Shown: in pieces, positions 32,305 to 44,271 of the stretch | Position numbering within the stretch: position 1 is the stretch's first letter | How the letters are laid out: every line of letters starts with the position of its first letter | Source of the DNA: Cardiocondyla obscurior | Taxonomy: Eukaryota; Arthropoda; Insecta; Hymenoptera; Formicidae | Direction: 5' to 3' | Assembly: GCF_019399895.1 (NCBI RefSeq) | Contig: NC_091883.1 | Span: forward strand, 476,377 to 540,376 | Length of the DNA stretch: 64,000 bases | Translations under genes and position numbers: made by a program | Notes under the pieces: generated by a model | What the model was told of the DNA's origin: nothing | Seen by the model: the letters and a program-made list of their open reading frames with translations, nothing else | Databases searched by the model: none

Positions 32305-34310
32305 ATGGATTCAAGATTAAAATGGATTATGGCCGTGCTCGTCCTCGCGAATATAACCACGATAAACGGAATAATTGGCTACGATTGTGGATCTGCGAAT
32401 TTAAATGTCACAATTTTATCGTTATTAGACGTCGAAAATTGCAACATACCCTTAACACAACCCCAGATAGACCGAACTTATATACAATTGCTACAATTAT
32501 CTAAATTCGAAGCATTACAAGTAACACAGTGTAAAGTATCTATAAACCGACACGTATATCATTGCGGCATGCATTCACATATTTCAACCGTAGCTAATGG
32601 ACAAGCGGAATATGTTTTTGAAACACAGCAGACCAATGCAAAAAGATGCATGCGACCGGGTCATTTTCGTTCTCAACTTACAACCATATCTATGGACTGA
32701 AAGTAAATCAAACTATAATGCGACCGGTTACGCTCGCAGGATCTGCCAGTACTGACGGATATTGCACCGGCAGTTATTATTCGGATCCTTACGGCAGCTG
32801 GCATAATGTTGTTGTACAAGCCGTAATAACAATTACATTAATTACTCACCAAGCCACCGTTAATTTAGAAGCTAATCAAATCCGTCTACAATCGGGAACC
32901 GTATGTACTTACACCGATAATACTTGCATCGATATCGACGGAGGATATACCTTTTGGCAAACACTGCCGACTGATTATTGTAAATTTAACAATTATGACA
33001 TTTTGTATGATGGATATGCGAACCGAATGCTTGATACGATGTATGAAAAGCCACAAATAGTATACTCCCTATCCACCAAAGATATAACATTTGCATTAAC
33101 AAAAACAGGGGAGGAACCGTTATGCGGATATACTCTAACAAAAACCGAACACCCAAAATTACTTATTCTAGAAACAACAAAGGGCGATTTATTTGCACAG
33201 AAAAGACCATTATCGGTCGAAAATTTAGATATATTCACCTATGTAAATTCAAAATTCGTATATGTTGAAAAACATATTCGGTCACAGATGAACTCACTGT
33301 ATCGAGACGTATTAAAACAACGTTGTAATTTAGAACACCAAGTATTAAAAAACGCCTTAAGTATCGCAGTTAACTCACCTGACGAATTCGCATACCAAAT
33401 TATGAAAGGACCCGGTTATATGGCTGTAATTTCTGGAGAGGTTGTACATATAATAAAATGTACTCCGGTAGACGTAAAAATTCACCACATTAAAGAATGC
33501 TATTCCGAGTTACCGGTATTGAAAAATAATGAAATATATTTCTTATCTCCACGAACACACATATTAACAAAAACCGGAACACAAATTTCATGCAATCGAG
33601 TAATTCCACCTATGTATTATTTAAATGATGGATGGTATCGAATGATACCTACGCCTGAACGAACTTTACCTCCCACCACCATCAAACCGATGACCAAACC
33701 AACGTGGCATTATACAAATCCAGGATCGCTTGCGGCAAGCGGAATTTACAGCGAAAAGGATCTTGAACATTTAAGAGATCACATAATGTTTCCCGCGGAA
33801 CGACTTGCGTTACTAAATACGGTAGCAAGGGGAGTAATGGGGGAGCCTACAACTGTTCACGGAGGCCTGATTTCGAATCTAATGGACGAAGCATCAATAG
33901 AAAAGGTAGCAACCTCTGCATGAAATAAAATGTGGAGTAAATTTTTGATTTTTGGAAATATTAGCGCCGGAATGTTAGGAATATTCCTATGCATTCGCGG
34001 AGTCAAATTAATTCTCGACACTCTAGTTCATGGATACGCTTTACATACTGTATATGGATGGTCATTGTACTTAATCGGAGCCATCTGGGATTCTTTAACT
34101 CAACTTTTATTACATTTGGGAGAAAAGAGGCGCAGGTACGAAAAACCCAGTGCACCCAAAATGCCTGAACAAGGAAACGAAAAACAGATGCAAAATGAAC
34201 CACCTACCGACGAAGGATCCGAAGCGAAACTCAACGCCGAACCAGAGCGACACTATCCACTTTTACCCGACCGAGAGAATGCATCTTACTCTCTTCAATT
34301 GCGACATTAA
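32305..34310 (+). pseudogene. env: Env-like glycoprotein, element B, broken
   Basis: ATG directly after TTTTCAG (acceptor). Signal peptide, then GIIGYDCG as in A and C. There is a frameshift between 32646 and 32700 and a nonsense TGA at 33921-33923 where A has TGG. The C-terminal part (33924-34310) carries the membrane segment (GNISAGMLGIFLCI), HGYALHTVYGW and a charged tail. B is continuous at the point where A and C are frameshifted, so the breaks are independent. Confidence 0.78.
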
Positions 34311-34448
34311 GAAAAAAAAATAATAAATAATTTTTTTTTATAAATAAATAAATCACAAATCCAGCTATATCACCACGTGTATTTCCATACACGCAACAGT
34401 TTTCTTTTCATTATGACTACATTTACCTCGTGTATTTCCGTACACGCA

Positions 34449-34512
<64 letters not shown>

Positions 34513-34646
34513 TCAAACAGTTTTATAACCATAATTGAAATCCTTTTTTCACTCTTAAAAAAAAAATCATTTGATTTTAGAATAGAAGAAAAAAGTTAAG
34601 AAAAGAAGAGTTTTTTTTTTTTTTAAAGAAAAGGGAATAAAAGAAG
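34311..34646 (+). repeat. Intergenic spacer with (TA)n microsatellite
   Basis: A (TA)n run of about 60 bp at 34446-34509, two copies of a CGTGTATTTCC(A/G)TACACG palindrome just before it (near 34376-34395 and 34428-34445), and an acceptor-like TTGATTTTAG ending at 34580 before the Tudor ORF. Confidence 0.75.
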
Positions 34647-35342
34647 ATGGCCACCATCGAGAGCATCGACACACACCAGCTGACCCGATCTCCGCTGGAG
34701 GTCCAAGTTTTGGAGGTGGAATCGCCGACCCTCTTTTGGGTCAAAATCAAAAACGGAGAGGGGGGGATAAACGAACTCCTCCAATTTCTGACGATCCGGA
34801 TGAACAGGATCGGAAAAAACCTGACCCTGGCGCCGGATCAAGTAGAGGTCGGGACATTAGTGGCGGTCAAGGAGAAGAGGCGGTGGCAAAGGGGGATCGT
34901 GGTCGAAGTAGCATCGCACACTGACGTCACGATCCACCTACGCGACTGGAGGCGAAAAATTCACCGCCGAAAATTCGACTGCTGCTGCCTGGAAGAACGT
35001 TTTATGGAGCAGCGATGGCAGGCGATTCCGTGCGGGACATATAACATAAAGTCCATCGAACCATCAGGATGGCAAGAGAGGGACATCGCCCTCACGAAAG
35101 CCCTCATCGAAAAACAATGGGGGCAAATATCTATTCGCCGGCCCTCCTGGGGGGAATTCGCTGAGGTGGATTTTTCCATCCGAAGGAAAGGCGACCACCA
35201 GGAGCGGAACTTGGCGAACGCGTTAGAATCGACCGGAGCAGCCCTTAAGAGCACCAGGGTGGTGCTGAATTATAAAGCAGGGCCCAACAACGTGGAGCAG
35301 TGGGTCAGCTTGAACCAACTACGCCAACCAGGGCGAAAATAA
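34647..35342 (+). CDS. Tudor-domain accessory protein, element B
   Basis: 231 residues, intact. Same pattern as in A: EVESP at 23-27, LFWVK at 29-33, WQRG at 80-83, RDW at 99-101, LEERF at 115-119, QRWQA at 121-125, Cys129, IEP at 136-138. It is much more GC-rich than its surroundings, so it has different codon use from env and pol of the same element. It is strongly diverged from both Tudor ORFs of A yet open over its full length, which suggests selection on the protein. Confidence 0.72.
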   Translation: MATIESIDTHQLTRSPLEVQVLEVESPTLFWVKIKNGEGGINELLQFLTIRMNRIGKNLTLAPDQVEVGTLVAVKEKRRWQRGIVVEVASHTDVTIHLRDWRRKIHRRKFDCCCLEERFMEQRWQAIPCGTYNIKSIEPSGWQERDIALTKALIEKQWGQISIRRPSWGEFAEVDFSIRRKGDHQERNLANALESTGAALKSTRVVLNYKAGPNNVEQWVSLNQLRQPGRK

Positions 35343-36273
35343 TTATAATCCGTATAGCTCATAGCATAACCGATAGAGAATTAAGCTTTTTATTACATAT
35401 ACATATATATATATATACACATATTATTACATATCACGTAATTACTTTAATTTTTTTTTTATTATCCTAATTTTAAGAAATATGTTTTTTCCTTTATATA
35501 CATAACTATTAGTGTTATTATATAAACATACCCACCTATACGTTTTAACCATTTTGATTTTAAGTATGATTTCTTTATATATATATATATATATATATAC
35601 CACTTATATCTACACCACTTATATACATATTATTGCCAAATATATACTTTTATACACCCATTCAAAAATTTTGCAATAACTCTCCTTTAGAATAAAATAA
35701 CCCCAAGACCGAGTAGCTTAAGTAAGGCATAAATTAATTAAGTTGAATATTAAATCAAAAAAATATAAATAAAAGAAAAGAAAACAAAAGGAAATGCACA
35801 TATATGCACGAGTGCAAACAAATAGATAGATGAAAATTAGAGTTGTAAGAATTTCCACATAATAAGCGACCGCAGAAAAAAAAACAAACAGTATCGCCAT
35901 TCAAGGAGAATGGTGGAAATAAGCCCGTGGTAGTATGGTACTACGAGAGGGATGTGAATGAACTATGCTCACTAAAATGCTCAGCAAAACAAACCCGAGA
36001 TATCTGCTTACTAAGAGCAGGTCAAAGAAAACGGGACTCAATTGTGTAGGCAATAAAATTGCCGCATGACCCCACTCGATTTCGAACGGTCTGTTTAGCA
36101 GGCCCGTTCACTTAAAAAACGTTTCACCTTTCGAGCCATAAACAACTCCGTGAACATGTGCAAAAAATAAAAATTCACCAAATGTGACCTGCAGTCGTCT
36201 TATGAATGTGAAAATAATTACCAAAAATATTAAACTCAAAGATTAAAATTAGAAAATATTGCACTCATATATA
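35343..36273 (+). other. AT-rich 3' tail of element B, left part
   Basis: No gene seen. TA-rich microsatellite patches at 35398-35425 and 35575-35600. A less AT-rich block (about 35880-36130) has no ORF that I can support. Element D interrupts this tail at 36273. Confidence 0.6.
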
Positions 36274-37005
36274 TGTGGCGGATCCCTCCGACGCTACACG
36301 TCGGATGACGCCACCTCACACATTACCGACCATACGAAGAAGAAAGCAAATTCTAATCCCGCGGCCTCTCTTCTAATAATCATCTACTCCATGAACGGAC
36401 TTTGTCTCGGGACTTCCCCGGCTAATCTTCCGGAACTCTCCCGATTTACTTTTTTTATACAATAGCTCTGTAGGCTCGTTGCGTCAGTCGAGCCCTCAGA
36501 GTCCTTCCGAGTTTCATAGCGAGCACATCGCTGAGCTGTCGTCTTCCACGACACTCTGTATCTTATACTCCATTTGTTCAACCGCGTTCCAGTTTGTGCA
36601 TCGAGTGCATACGTGCGAAATACTCTGCGTATTTAAGCCTGGCCAGGCCTTTTGCGAATCACAAATTGCGAACTGCGAACCACGAATTGCGAACCGCAAG
36701 CTGCGAACTGCGAGTTCCTTGCGTCTGCTGCCGACAGCATTCATCCGCCGTTGCGGAATACAGAAAAGTGAAACGCGGTCTATACCGACCCGCTTTTATT
36801 TCCTCAAATGAGAGGATCGCTTCTTTTTATAATTTGTATCTTGCTTTTCATTGTTTTTATTATCGCTTGTTATTTTCTTTATTTGTTCGTTAAATATATT
36901 TGATTTTTGTTTATAAATTATCTAGTGTTTGCCTTTCTGTTTTAAATTGTGACCCCCTTATTCTGCGCGACTTGTAGCGCCGGCTGGACACCGTCAACGT
37001 CCACA
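36274..37005 (+). repeat. 5' LTR of element D (732 bp)
   Basis: TGTGGCGG...CGTCCACA. It contains a short-period array of TGCGAA-type repeats (about 36653-36712) after a TATTTAAG box at 36629. Confidence 0.93.
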
Positions 37006-37006
37006 T

Positions 37007-37024
37007 TGGTGACCCCGACGTGAT
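37007..37024 (+). promoter_or_regulatory. Primer-binding site, tRNA-Trp (element D)
   Basis: TGGTGACCCCGACGTGAT, exact complement of the 3' end of tryptophan tRNA, one base after the LTR. Element E has the same site. Confidence 0.75.
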
Positions 37025-37833
37025 AATAAACGTCACTTTTCTGCACTCCTTGATTTTGATCCCTCTGATCGGGCGATCACAATCAGGGTACGCAGCTTTG
37101 CGAAACTTTGGCATTACGTAGCCATATCCTTGACATAAAGGCAATCACTCCTTCTGTATATTGTGCTTTTATCGATTTAACGAATCCTCGACCGCGTGTT
37201 GAGACATCCTTCGAATTCGGTACTGTTATCGCGAGATTTTTATCATCAAGGAACCTATTCTTATTTTACATATTTTTGCTTTCGCGAAATCGTTTGACAA
37301 ACCGCGATCACGACCGTTGAAAACGATTCCTTGAATTCTGAATTACTGCTGCTTTTCAATTTGAATAAAGTGACTAATTGTGCAAGTCCATGGTCTTTGG
37401 AAATGGATCCTTAGTTTTCGGGTCATTATTTGATTTTCTATTCTCTTTTATTAATTCTTGGGTCCTTTACGAGTTGCATCATTAGCAATACGATATTTTC
37501 TTTGTTGATCGCATTTCATTATTATCATTTGATATCGGGTGACTTTTGGTACGGCGTTATCACTTCCTGTGACTTGAAGCACGGTTTCTTTGTCTTCCTG
37601 ACTTTTGTCTTGTTGCGTCAGCCTTCGCTGACTCAGGCAGTTACAGATACGGGTTCGGTTCCGTCGCGCCTGATAACTGACACTGTCGATAGCTCGATAG
37701 TTGGTCAGAAACCAAAGAAGAAAAGGAAAAGGATGTCTAATCCGCCGGTATTAACTCCTCAAGTTTCGCCAAACAGTACGAACGATCAAACAGGTCACAG
37801 GAAAGTACCGCCACGCCATTACCTACTAAAAAT
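37025..37833 (+). other. 5' leader of element D
   Basis: No convincing gene. An ATG at 37733 opens a frame that would join gag only after a shift near 37800, so gag may once have begun there. Confidence 0.5.
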
Positions 37834-38724
37834 ATGGCAATGCAATCAGTATCCGGCAGCCATATGGCTGCTGCCGACGAATCTACTGATACTATCAAAA
37901 ATTGCAAGTTGCCACCTTTCTGGAAGGAGAATCCGGAGCTCTGGTTTTTCCAGGTTGAGTCTGCTTTCCAGATCAACCGCGTCACAAACGACGACTTTAA
38001 ATACCACATGGTGGTTTCCAAATTGGACTCCGACTCCCTCCAGGAAGTGGCAGACATCATTAAGTCTCCGCCGCGAGAACGTAAATATGCGGGCCTCAAG
38101 AAGGCCATCCTTGATCGATTCATGGACTCAGCGGATCGACAAATGAGGAAGCTGCTCACTCAATTAGAGCTGGGTGATCGTAAACCCTCGCAACTACTCC
38201 GTCGCATGCGATCCCTCGCGGACAATCGCGCTTCGGAAGATGTCCTTCACGTCAAGTGGATGGACCTGCTGCCTTCTAGTGCGCAGCGTTTGTTGCGATT
38301 TTTCAAAACTTCATCGCTGGATGAGCTTGCGGCCGCGGCAGATGAGCTCCTTGAGGACAATACAAATCCTACGGTCTTAGCCGTAGCCTCAAATAAAGTA
38401 CCGGCTGAGACTAATCTCGGCCTTCCTGCCTGCTCCATGGATCCTTCGATCCAAGCCTCCCTTCTGGCTCTGCAAACGTCTATGTCACAGCTCATCGGAC
38501 TCAATCGCGACCTTCTCAATCAAATGAAGGCATTAACGACATTCAATCGCGACCGTCGCACCCGCGAACGCTCTTTATCTCAATCTCGGTCACGTCTGCG
38601 CTTCCGCAAAACTCCTTCTGACATTTGTCGCTATCATCAGCGATGGGGACCCATGGCTTTACGTTGCATTCAGCCATGCAAATTTGTCCAGAAGGCTACC
38701 CCTTCAACCGCGTCGGGAAACTAA
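37834..38724 (+). CDS. gag: Gag of element D
   Basis: 296 residues. It has the block LPPFWKENPELWFFQVE, found also in element E (LPAFWKDNPELWFFQVE), then LLTQLELGDRKPSQLLRRM and a C-terminal C-x3-H-x8-C-x3-C finger (ICRYH...RCIQPC). This is a common gag type of env-less arthropod Gypsy elements. It overlaps pol by 100 bp in the -1 relation. Confidence 0.85.
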   Translation: MAMQSVSGSHMAAADESTDTIKNCKLPPFWKENPELWFFQVESAFQINRVTNDDFKYHMVVSKLDSDSLQEVADIIKSPPRERKYAGLKKAILDRFMDSADRQMRKLLTQLELGDRKPSQLLRRMRSLADNRASEDVLHVKWMDLLPSSAQRLLRFFKTSSLDELAAAADELLEDNTNPTVLAVASNKVPAETNLGLPACSMDPSIQASLLALQTSMSQLIGLNRDLLNQMKALTTFNRDRRTRERSLSQSRSRLRFRKTPSDICRYHQRWGPMALRCIQPCKFVQKATPSTASGN

Positions 38725-41720
38725 TAGCGCCAACGCACGTTCAGGCGGCTATCGTTGGCCTTCCCAACTCGGAAAAACGCCTAATCGTTTTTGATCGAGC
38801 TTTGGGAATTGAATTTTTAATTGACTCCGGCTCTTCTATCTCGCTATTACCACGCGGCGAGGCTAACGTCAAACCAAATCCCAAACTCACGCTCTTTGCG
38901 GCTAATTCGACACGAATAAAGACTTACGGTCAACAGAATCTCACCGTCAGTCTTTCTCTCAGACGGGATTTTAAATGGAATTTCGTTATTGCTGATATCA
39001 CCACAGCCATTTTGGGAGCAGACTTCCTCGCGCGTTATGGTCTTCTCATAGACCTTAAAAATAAGAAACTGATCGACTCCAAGACAAGCGTGTCTACTGT
39101 TGGTTTTTGTAAGACGGTGCGAGATTATAATATCTCACACGTTGAGAAACGCCCTATTCCGGAGGGACCTTTCAAAGACAGCTACGACAGATTACTTCAG
39201 GAATATGCGGACCTCGATTCATCAACAGCATTAACATTTACTGACAACCCAACTGCTGTTCGCCATCATATCACCACACAAGGACCTCCAACTTACGAAC
39301 GACCTCGTCGCCTCATCGGTGATCGGCTCAACGCAGCAAAAAGAGAATTCAACAATCTACTGGATAAAGGCGTCATTCGTCCATCATCGAGTCAATGGGC
39401 CAGTCCACTACACCTTGTCTCCAAACCCCTGGGTGGTTGGAGAGTCACAGGTGATTATAGACGCCTCAACGCCCAAACAATTCCGGACCGTTACCCGCTA
39501 CCTATCATCGAGGATCTATTGCAAGACTGTGAGAGAAACAAAGTCTTCAGCACAATAGATCTGCAAAAGGCATACTATCAAGTGCCGGTAGCAACGGAAG
39601 ACATCGAGAAGACAGCCGTCACAACTCCTTTCGGCCTTTTTGAATTTCTTGGCATGCCCATGGGACTTCGCAACGCTTCTCAGACATTCCAGAGGGTTAT
39701 GAACAATCTTCTACGAGAACTGCCTTTCGTCAGGAGCTATTTGGATGACCTACTCATTCTCTCCTCCTCTCATGAAGAACATCTGGAGCACTTAAAGCAG
39801 CTGTTCGGATTACTTCGGGAAAACAACCTGTCCATCAACCTGGAAAAGTGCTGCTTCGGAGAAACATCTGTAAATTTCCTGGGATTTACGATCTCCGAGC
39901 AAGGATACGAACCTCCACCACGCAAGGTTCAGGTTATTCGTGATTTCCCAAAACCACAAACTTTTACGCAACTACGTCGCTTCCTCGGAATGCTCAACTA
40001 CTACAGAAGATGCATTCCTCACGCAGCTTCTACACATGCTCCACTACACGATCTCCTTAAGAACGTTCCGAGGAAAAGCAAAAAGGACATCGTTTGGACT
40101 CCAGAGACCGATCAAGCTTTTGAAGACTGCAAGGATGCCATAGTCCATGCTTGCAAGCCTTCCTTTCTTAACAACACGGCACCTCTGACTCTTACAACGG
40201 ATGCTTCAGATACAGCAATCGGTGCCTCGCTCGAACAAGAAGTCGACAGTGTTTCTAAACCCATTGGATTTTTCTCCCGTAAACTGAGTGACACGGAGAA
40301 AAGATACAGCACCTACGACAGAGAATTACTGGCAATCTTCGCCTCCATCAAGTTCTTTCAACGATTTCTGGAAGGACGAAGCTTCACCATCAGAACGGAC
40401 CATAAATCGTTGGTTTACGCCAACCAACAGCGTTCGGATAAAGCCTCACCACGACAAGCTCGCCAACTTGACTACATCCTGCAATTTAATGCGCACATAG
40501 TGCATCTTAAAGGGCAGGATAGCAGCGTGGCAGATTCTCTTTCTCGAACGTGCACCATCGACATGCCAACTCAGCTTGGCACTCGCACGATTCACGAGGC
40601 TCAATCAAGGGACAACCAGCTTCAAGAAGTTCTCCTCAACTCCTCACTCAACCTTCAGAATCTCTTCATCGATGGATTCAACGTCTTCTGCAACACCTCC
40701 GACGGACTAGTACGACCATACCTACCTCTGGATCTTCGACGCACCGCTTTTGATATCATCCACTGTTTGTCTCATCCCAGCAACAAAACAACTCTGAAGA
40801 CCATCAAGTCAAAATTCTGCTGGCCCAACATCAATTCAGACATTGCTCATTGGACACGGACCTGTGAATCGTGCCAACGTGCCAAAGTCTCTAAACATAA
40901 CCGTACGGCTCTCGACAAATTTACGTGCCCTGACAACCGCTTCGAGCACATTCATTTGGACATCATCAAAATGCCGCTTTGTCAAAATTATCAATATTGC
41001 TTGACAATCATCGATCGCTTTACCAGATGGCCTGTCGTCGTTCCTTTAAAGAACATCTCTGCCCGTACAGTCGCCGATGCTTTCTTCAACTCATGGATTT
41101 GTGTTTACGGAACACCTCTTACAATTACTTCAGATCAAGGAAGTCAATTTGAATCTGCTCTTTTCTCCTGTCTGGCCTCATCCATGGGAGCTCACCGGAT
41201 TCATACAACACCATATCATCCACAGGCTAACAAAATTGTTGAACGCCTTCATCGCACACTCAAAACAGCTTTAATGTGTGATCCACACACTCCATGGCCA
41301 ACTCTACTTCCTTCAGTGTTACTCGGCTTCAGAACAGCACACAAGGAAGACCTGGACGCCTCCCCTGCAGAGATGCTTTATGGCACTACTCTTCGCTTAC
41401 CTGGATAATTTTTCGTAACACGCTCCTTACAAGCAAATCCTGCCGAATTTTTTACCAGCTATCAACGCTTGATTCAAACTATTAAGCCAGTTCCAACATC
41501 TCATCATTCAACAATTAAGCCGTTCCAGTATCCTGAGCTTTCAACATGCACCCACGTTTTCAAGCGCGTCGATACAATCAGAAGACCTCTCCAACCACCA
41601 TACACGGGACCTCACAAGATCATTAAACGACTCAATGACAAAACATACGTCATCAAAATTGATGGACTGGAAAAAGTCGTTTCTACAAACTCCTTAAAAC
41701 CAGCTTTCATAGAAACGTAA
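38625..41720 (+). pseudogene. pol: Pol of element D, one nonsense codon
   Basis: Protease DSGSS near 38820; RT with YLDD near 39738; RNase H (TTDASD near 40195, DHKSL near 40400); integrase with HHCC finger (40762-40880), catalytic D near 40959, D near 41127 and E near 41237. A TAA at 41406-41408 interrupts the frame, which then continues to 41720 with the integrase tail (RRPLQPPYTGPHKI). All catalytic residues are present. It may be read from gag by -1 frameshifting in the 38625-38724 overlap. Confidence 0.9.
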
Positions 41721-41872
41721 GTCAATAAACAAGCAACTGCATCCCGGACTCCTGCCAGCTCTCCTGAAGATCTTATCTTCTCAACACCTGAAGATCATAA
41801 ACCATCATCTTCAAGGCCACGAAAAGTATCGTTCCCTTCTCTGGATGATCAGGAAACTGGAGGGGGAGTGGT

Positions 41873-42604
41873 TGTGGCGGATCCCTCCGACGCTACACGT
41901 CGGATGACGCCACCTCACACATTACCGACCATACGAAGAAGAAAGCAAATTCTAATCCCGCGGCCTCTCTTCTAATAATCATCTACTCCATGAACGGACT
42001 TTGTCTCGGGACTTCCCCGGCTAATCTTCCGGGACTCTCCCGATTTACTTTTTTTATACAATAGCTCTGTAGGCTCGTTGCGTCAGTCGAGCCCTCAGAG
42101 TCCTTCCGAGTTTCATAGCGAGCACATCGCTGAGCTGTCGTCTTCCACGACACTCTGTATCTTATACTCCATTTGTTCAACCGCGTTCCAGTTTGTGCAT
42201 CGAGTGCATACGTGCGAAATACTCTGCGTATTTAAGCCTGGCCAGGCCTTTTGCGAATCACAAATTGCGAACTGCGAACCACGAATTGCGAACCGCAAGC
42301 TGCGAACTGCGAGTTCCTTGCGTCTGCTGCCGACAGCATTCATCCGCCGTTGCGGAATACAGAAAAGTGAAACGCGGTCTATACCGACCCGCTTTTATTT
42401 CCTCAAATAAGAGGATTGCTTCTTTTTATAATTTGTATCTTGCTTTTCATTGTTTTTATTATCGCTTGTTATTTTCTTTATTTGTTCGTTAAATATATTT
42501 GATTTTTGTTTATAAATTATCTAGTGTCTGCCTTTCTGTTTTAAATTGTGAACCCCTTATTCTGCGCGACTTGTAGCGCCGGCTGGACACCGTCAACGTC
42601 CACA
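41873..42604 (+). repeat. 3' LTR of element D (732 bp)
   Basis: Same termini and length as 36274-37005. The ORFs in it are the same in both LTRs only because the LTRs are copies. Confidence 0.93.
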
Positions 42605-42771
42605 TATATATGTACAAAAAAAAAAAAAAACCCTAGTAAAAGTGCCAAAAATAAAAAAAAAAAGAAAAAAAAATGTAAAATTTTAAAATTAAGAGGTGTC
42701 GGAAAAACAGAGATATTCCTGTTTATGCAAATGTTGTGAATTACACCCCAACATTTGTCTAAGTCGGGGGG
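42605..42771 (+). promoter_or_regulatory. 3' tail of element B, right part: hairpin and polypurine tract
   Basis: A-rich start, then CAAATGTTG (42728-42736) and its complement CAACATTTG (42749-42757) around a 12-nt loop. The purine tract AAGTCGGGGGG (42761-42771) touches the LTR at 42772. The layout matches A (8571-8615) with an unrelated stem sequence. Confidence 0.65.
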
Positions 42772-44271
42772 TGTTACGTCCTCGGACTCCACATCTCCTT
42801 TTTTCCGACACGCGTTCAATAAATTAGATAAAAAGAGTAAACCGTGACTATTTGGTGACGAGAGAGAACTTCCAGGCTTTCAGAAGAAATAATTTACACT
42901 CCGAAATCCTTATCGCCGGATGCTTAAATGAAACTTAGAACAATCACGGCATAAATACCGACGGAAAACTTAAACAGAAAACTCTTTAAAGAATATTAGA
43001 AGGAACCTAAAACGATTTGGAATTAATATCAAATATCTGGCGATAAGTGAAGCACTTGAGATCGCGACTACGAAGCGTAAACAAACGAAGAGGGTGAAAG
43101 CTCTGCAGTCATAAGAATATGACACGCGACCGGATCCCATAAACAAACGCGACCCGGTGATAACGAAAAGGGGGTCCTTAGGAATTTTCTCCCGACTATT
43201 AATGACAATATTTTGGAAGGTTGGAAGGGGAAGCCATGCGGGCGGAGTTTCGTATAACCGAGTTTTTCTCTCGAGCCAATAGATATCGGGAACTCCTCAC
43301 CACTAATTAAAAATCTAAGGACGAAAACTAGAGCTTAAGAAAATCAGAGAAGGGATGAGATCGGAATAACCAATAATTAAGAAAAGGAAAAGTGGAGGGA
43401 CATGGCCGCCAAATCAGGGCACTGACTCTTTCAAAAATGAAAATCCGGCGCTAGCCCACCCCTTTTCCAAGGTTATAAAACCGCGTGTTCCAGCGGGACT
43501 CGCTCTCATTCAGTCTCTGAATTTTTCTCGAAAATATCATTGTTACTCTGTGTGTGACTTGTGACTCACTGCTGAGCCGACTCAAATTAAGAAGTTGCAA
43601 AGGGACTCGTCCGAGAGCAACCGAAGTCATCGAAAAGTAAGTCTCATTATTTCATTTAACCTCATTACTTTCTCCTCTTTTAAATGATTCCACTAAAATT
43701 CTAAAGTTCTAAAATTGTTATTCTTGAAAAATGAGTGACGTGGGTGTTGCCAGGGTGCCGTTTGCGTTTTCCGAATTAGGTATCTCTCTAGAATCCTTTG
43801 AATTCTCCCTTGACTCGATTCGGTTAATGGGTCTCCTCCTGTCAGAGGTTACGATATGCTGCCAGTAAATGGTGACTATCTAAACCTTAGCTCGAGTGAT
43901 GGCCTATCCGGACAGAGGTACCGGGAGAATTTTTGAAGCGATCTATTGAGAGATCCGGAAGGAAGAATGCGGCGTGTTGCCCTGTCATATTTTTCGCTTT
44001 AATCATTTTATTAAAATCAAACTCAAATTGATACCTTTTAGTGGAATCAAGAAATCTACGATCCATCAAGAAAAGCCGCGCCCGAAGAAATCGTAAAATA
44101 CGTGAATTGCGAGAACTGGTTCAAAGTTTCTTTGTCCAGTTCTTATTCGCGGCAGCGCCAAGGGAAGTCACACCGGAACCTCCGAAAGTCAGATCTGAGC
44201 GGTCGTGGTCTCCTCTGCCCATCGTTCCTCCCAACTCACCGAGTAACACCGAAGACATTGATTCAGAAAGG
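42772..44271 (+). repeat. 3' LTR of element B, truncated by element C
   Basis: Starts TGTTACGTCC and aligns along its length with 18473 onward, but at only about 65-70% identity by eye. It keeps the TATA box (43474-43480). It is cut at 44271 inside the LTR ORF. Confidence 0.8.
43636..44271 (+). pseudogene. LTR-encoded protein in B's 3' LTR, truncated
   Basis: Exon 1 ends in A at 43636 before GTAAGT; the acceptor AG is 44040-44041 and exon 2 starts TGGAATCA, so splicing again forms the start codon. The readable part has the basic N-terminus (IKKSRARRNRKIRELRE) and FFVQFLF. Coding is cut after about 77 codons by the LTR of C. Confidence 0.6.

Larger units (their letters stand above)
36274..42604 (+). 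mobile_element. Ty3/Gypsy LTR retrotransposon D, near-complete and young (6331 bp)
   Basis: Two 732-bp LTRs with about five differences by eye (0.7%), a tRNA-Trp primer site, gag and pol in a -1 relation, and a purine tract GGAGGGGGAGTGG before the 3' LTR. No env. The flanks share TATA (36270-36273 and 42605-42608), but the target is a TA repeat so the exact duplication length is ambiguous. One nonsense codon in pol is the main defect. Confidence 0.93.
18473..44271 (+). mobile_element. Env-bearing Ty3/Gypsy element B, with nested insertions
   Basis: Order: 5' LTR (18473-21153), primer site, gag, pol, env, Tudor ORF, AT-rich tail, hairpin and polypurine tract, 3' LTR (42772-44271, cut by element C). 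hAT copy 1 (22837-27503) sits at the gag/pol boundary and element D (36274-42604) in the 3' tail. B is the same kind of element as A and C but distantly related. Its two LTRs differ by roughly 30% while its ORFs are nearly intact, which is inconsistent with one simple insertion (see findings). Confidence 0.85.

Noticed and set aside
34446..34509. (TA)n run as a replication origin or regulatory switch
   Set aside because: Simple microsatellite; nothing else supports an origin.
36479..36893. Two ORFs (110 and 99 aa) repeated at 42078-42492
   Set aside because: They lie in the two LTRs of element D and are the same because LTRs are copies; no coding signal, overlapping frames.
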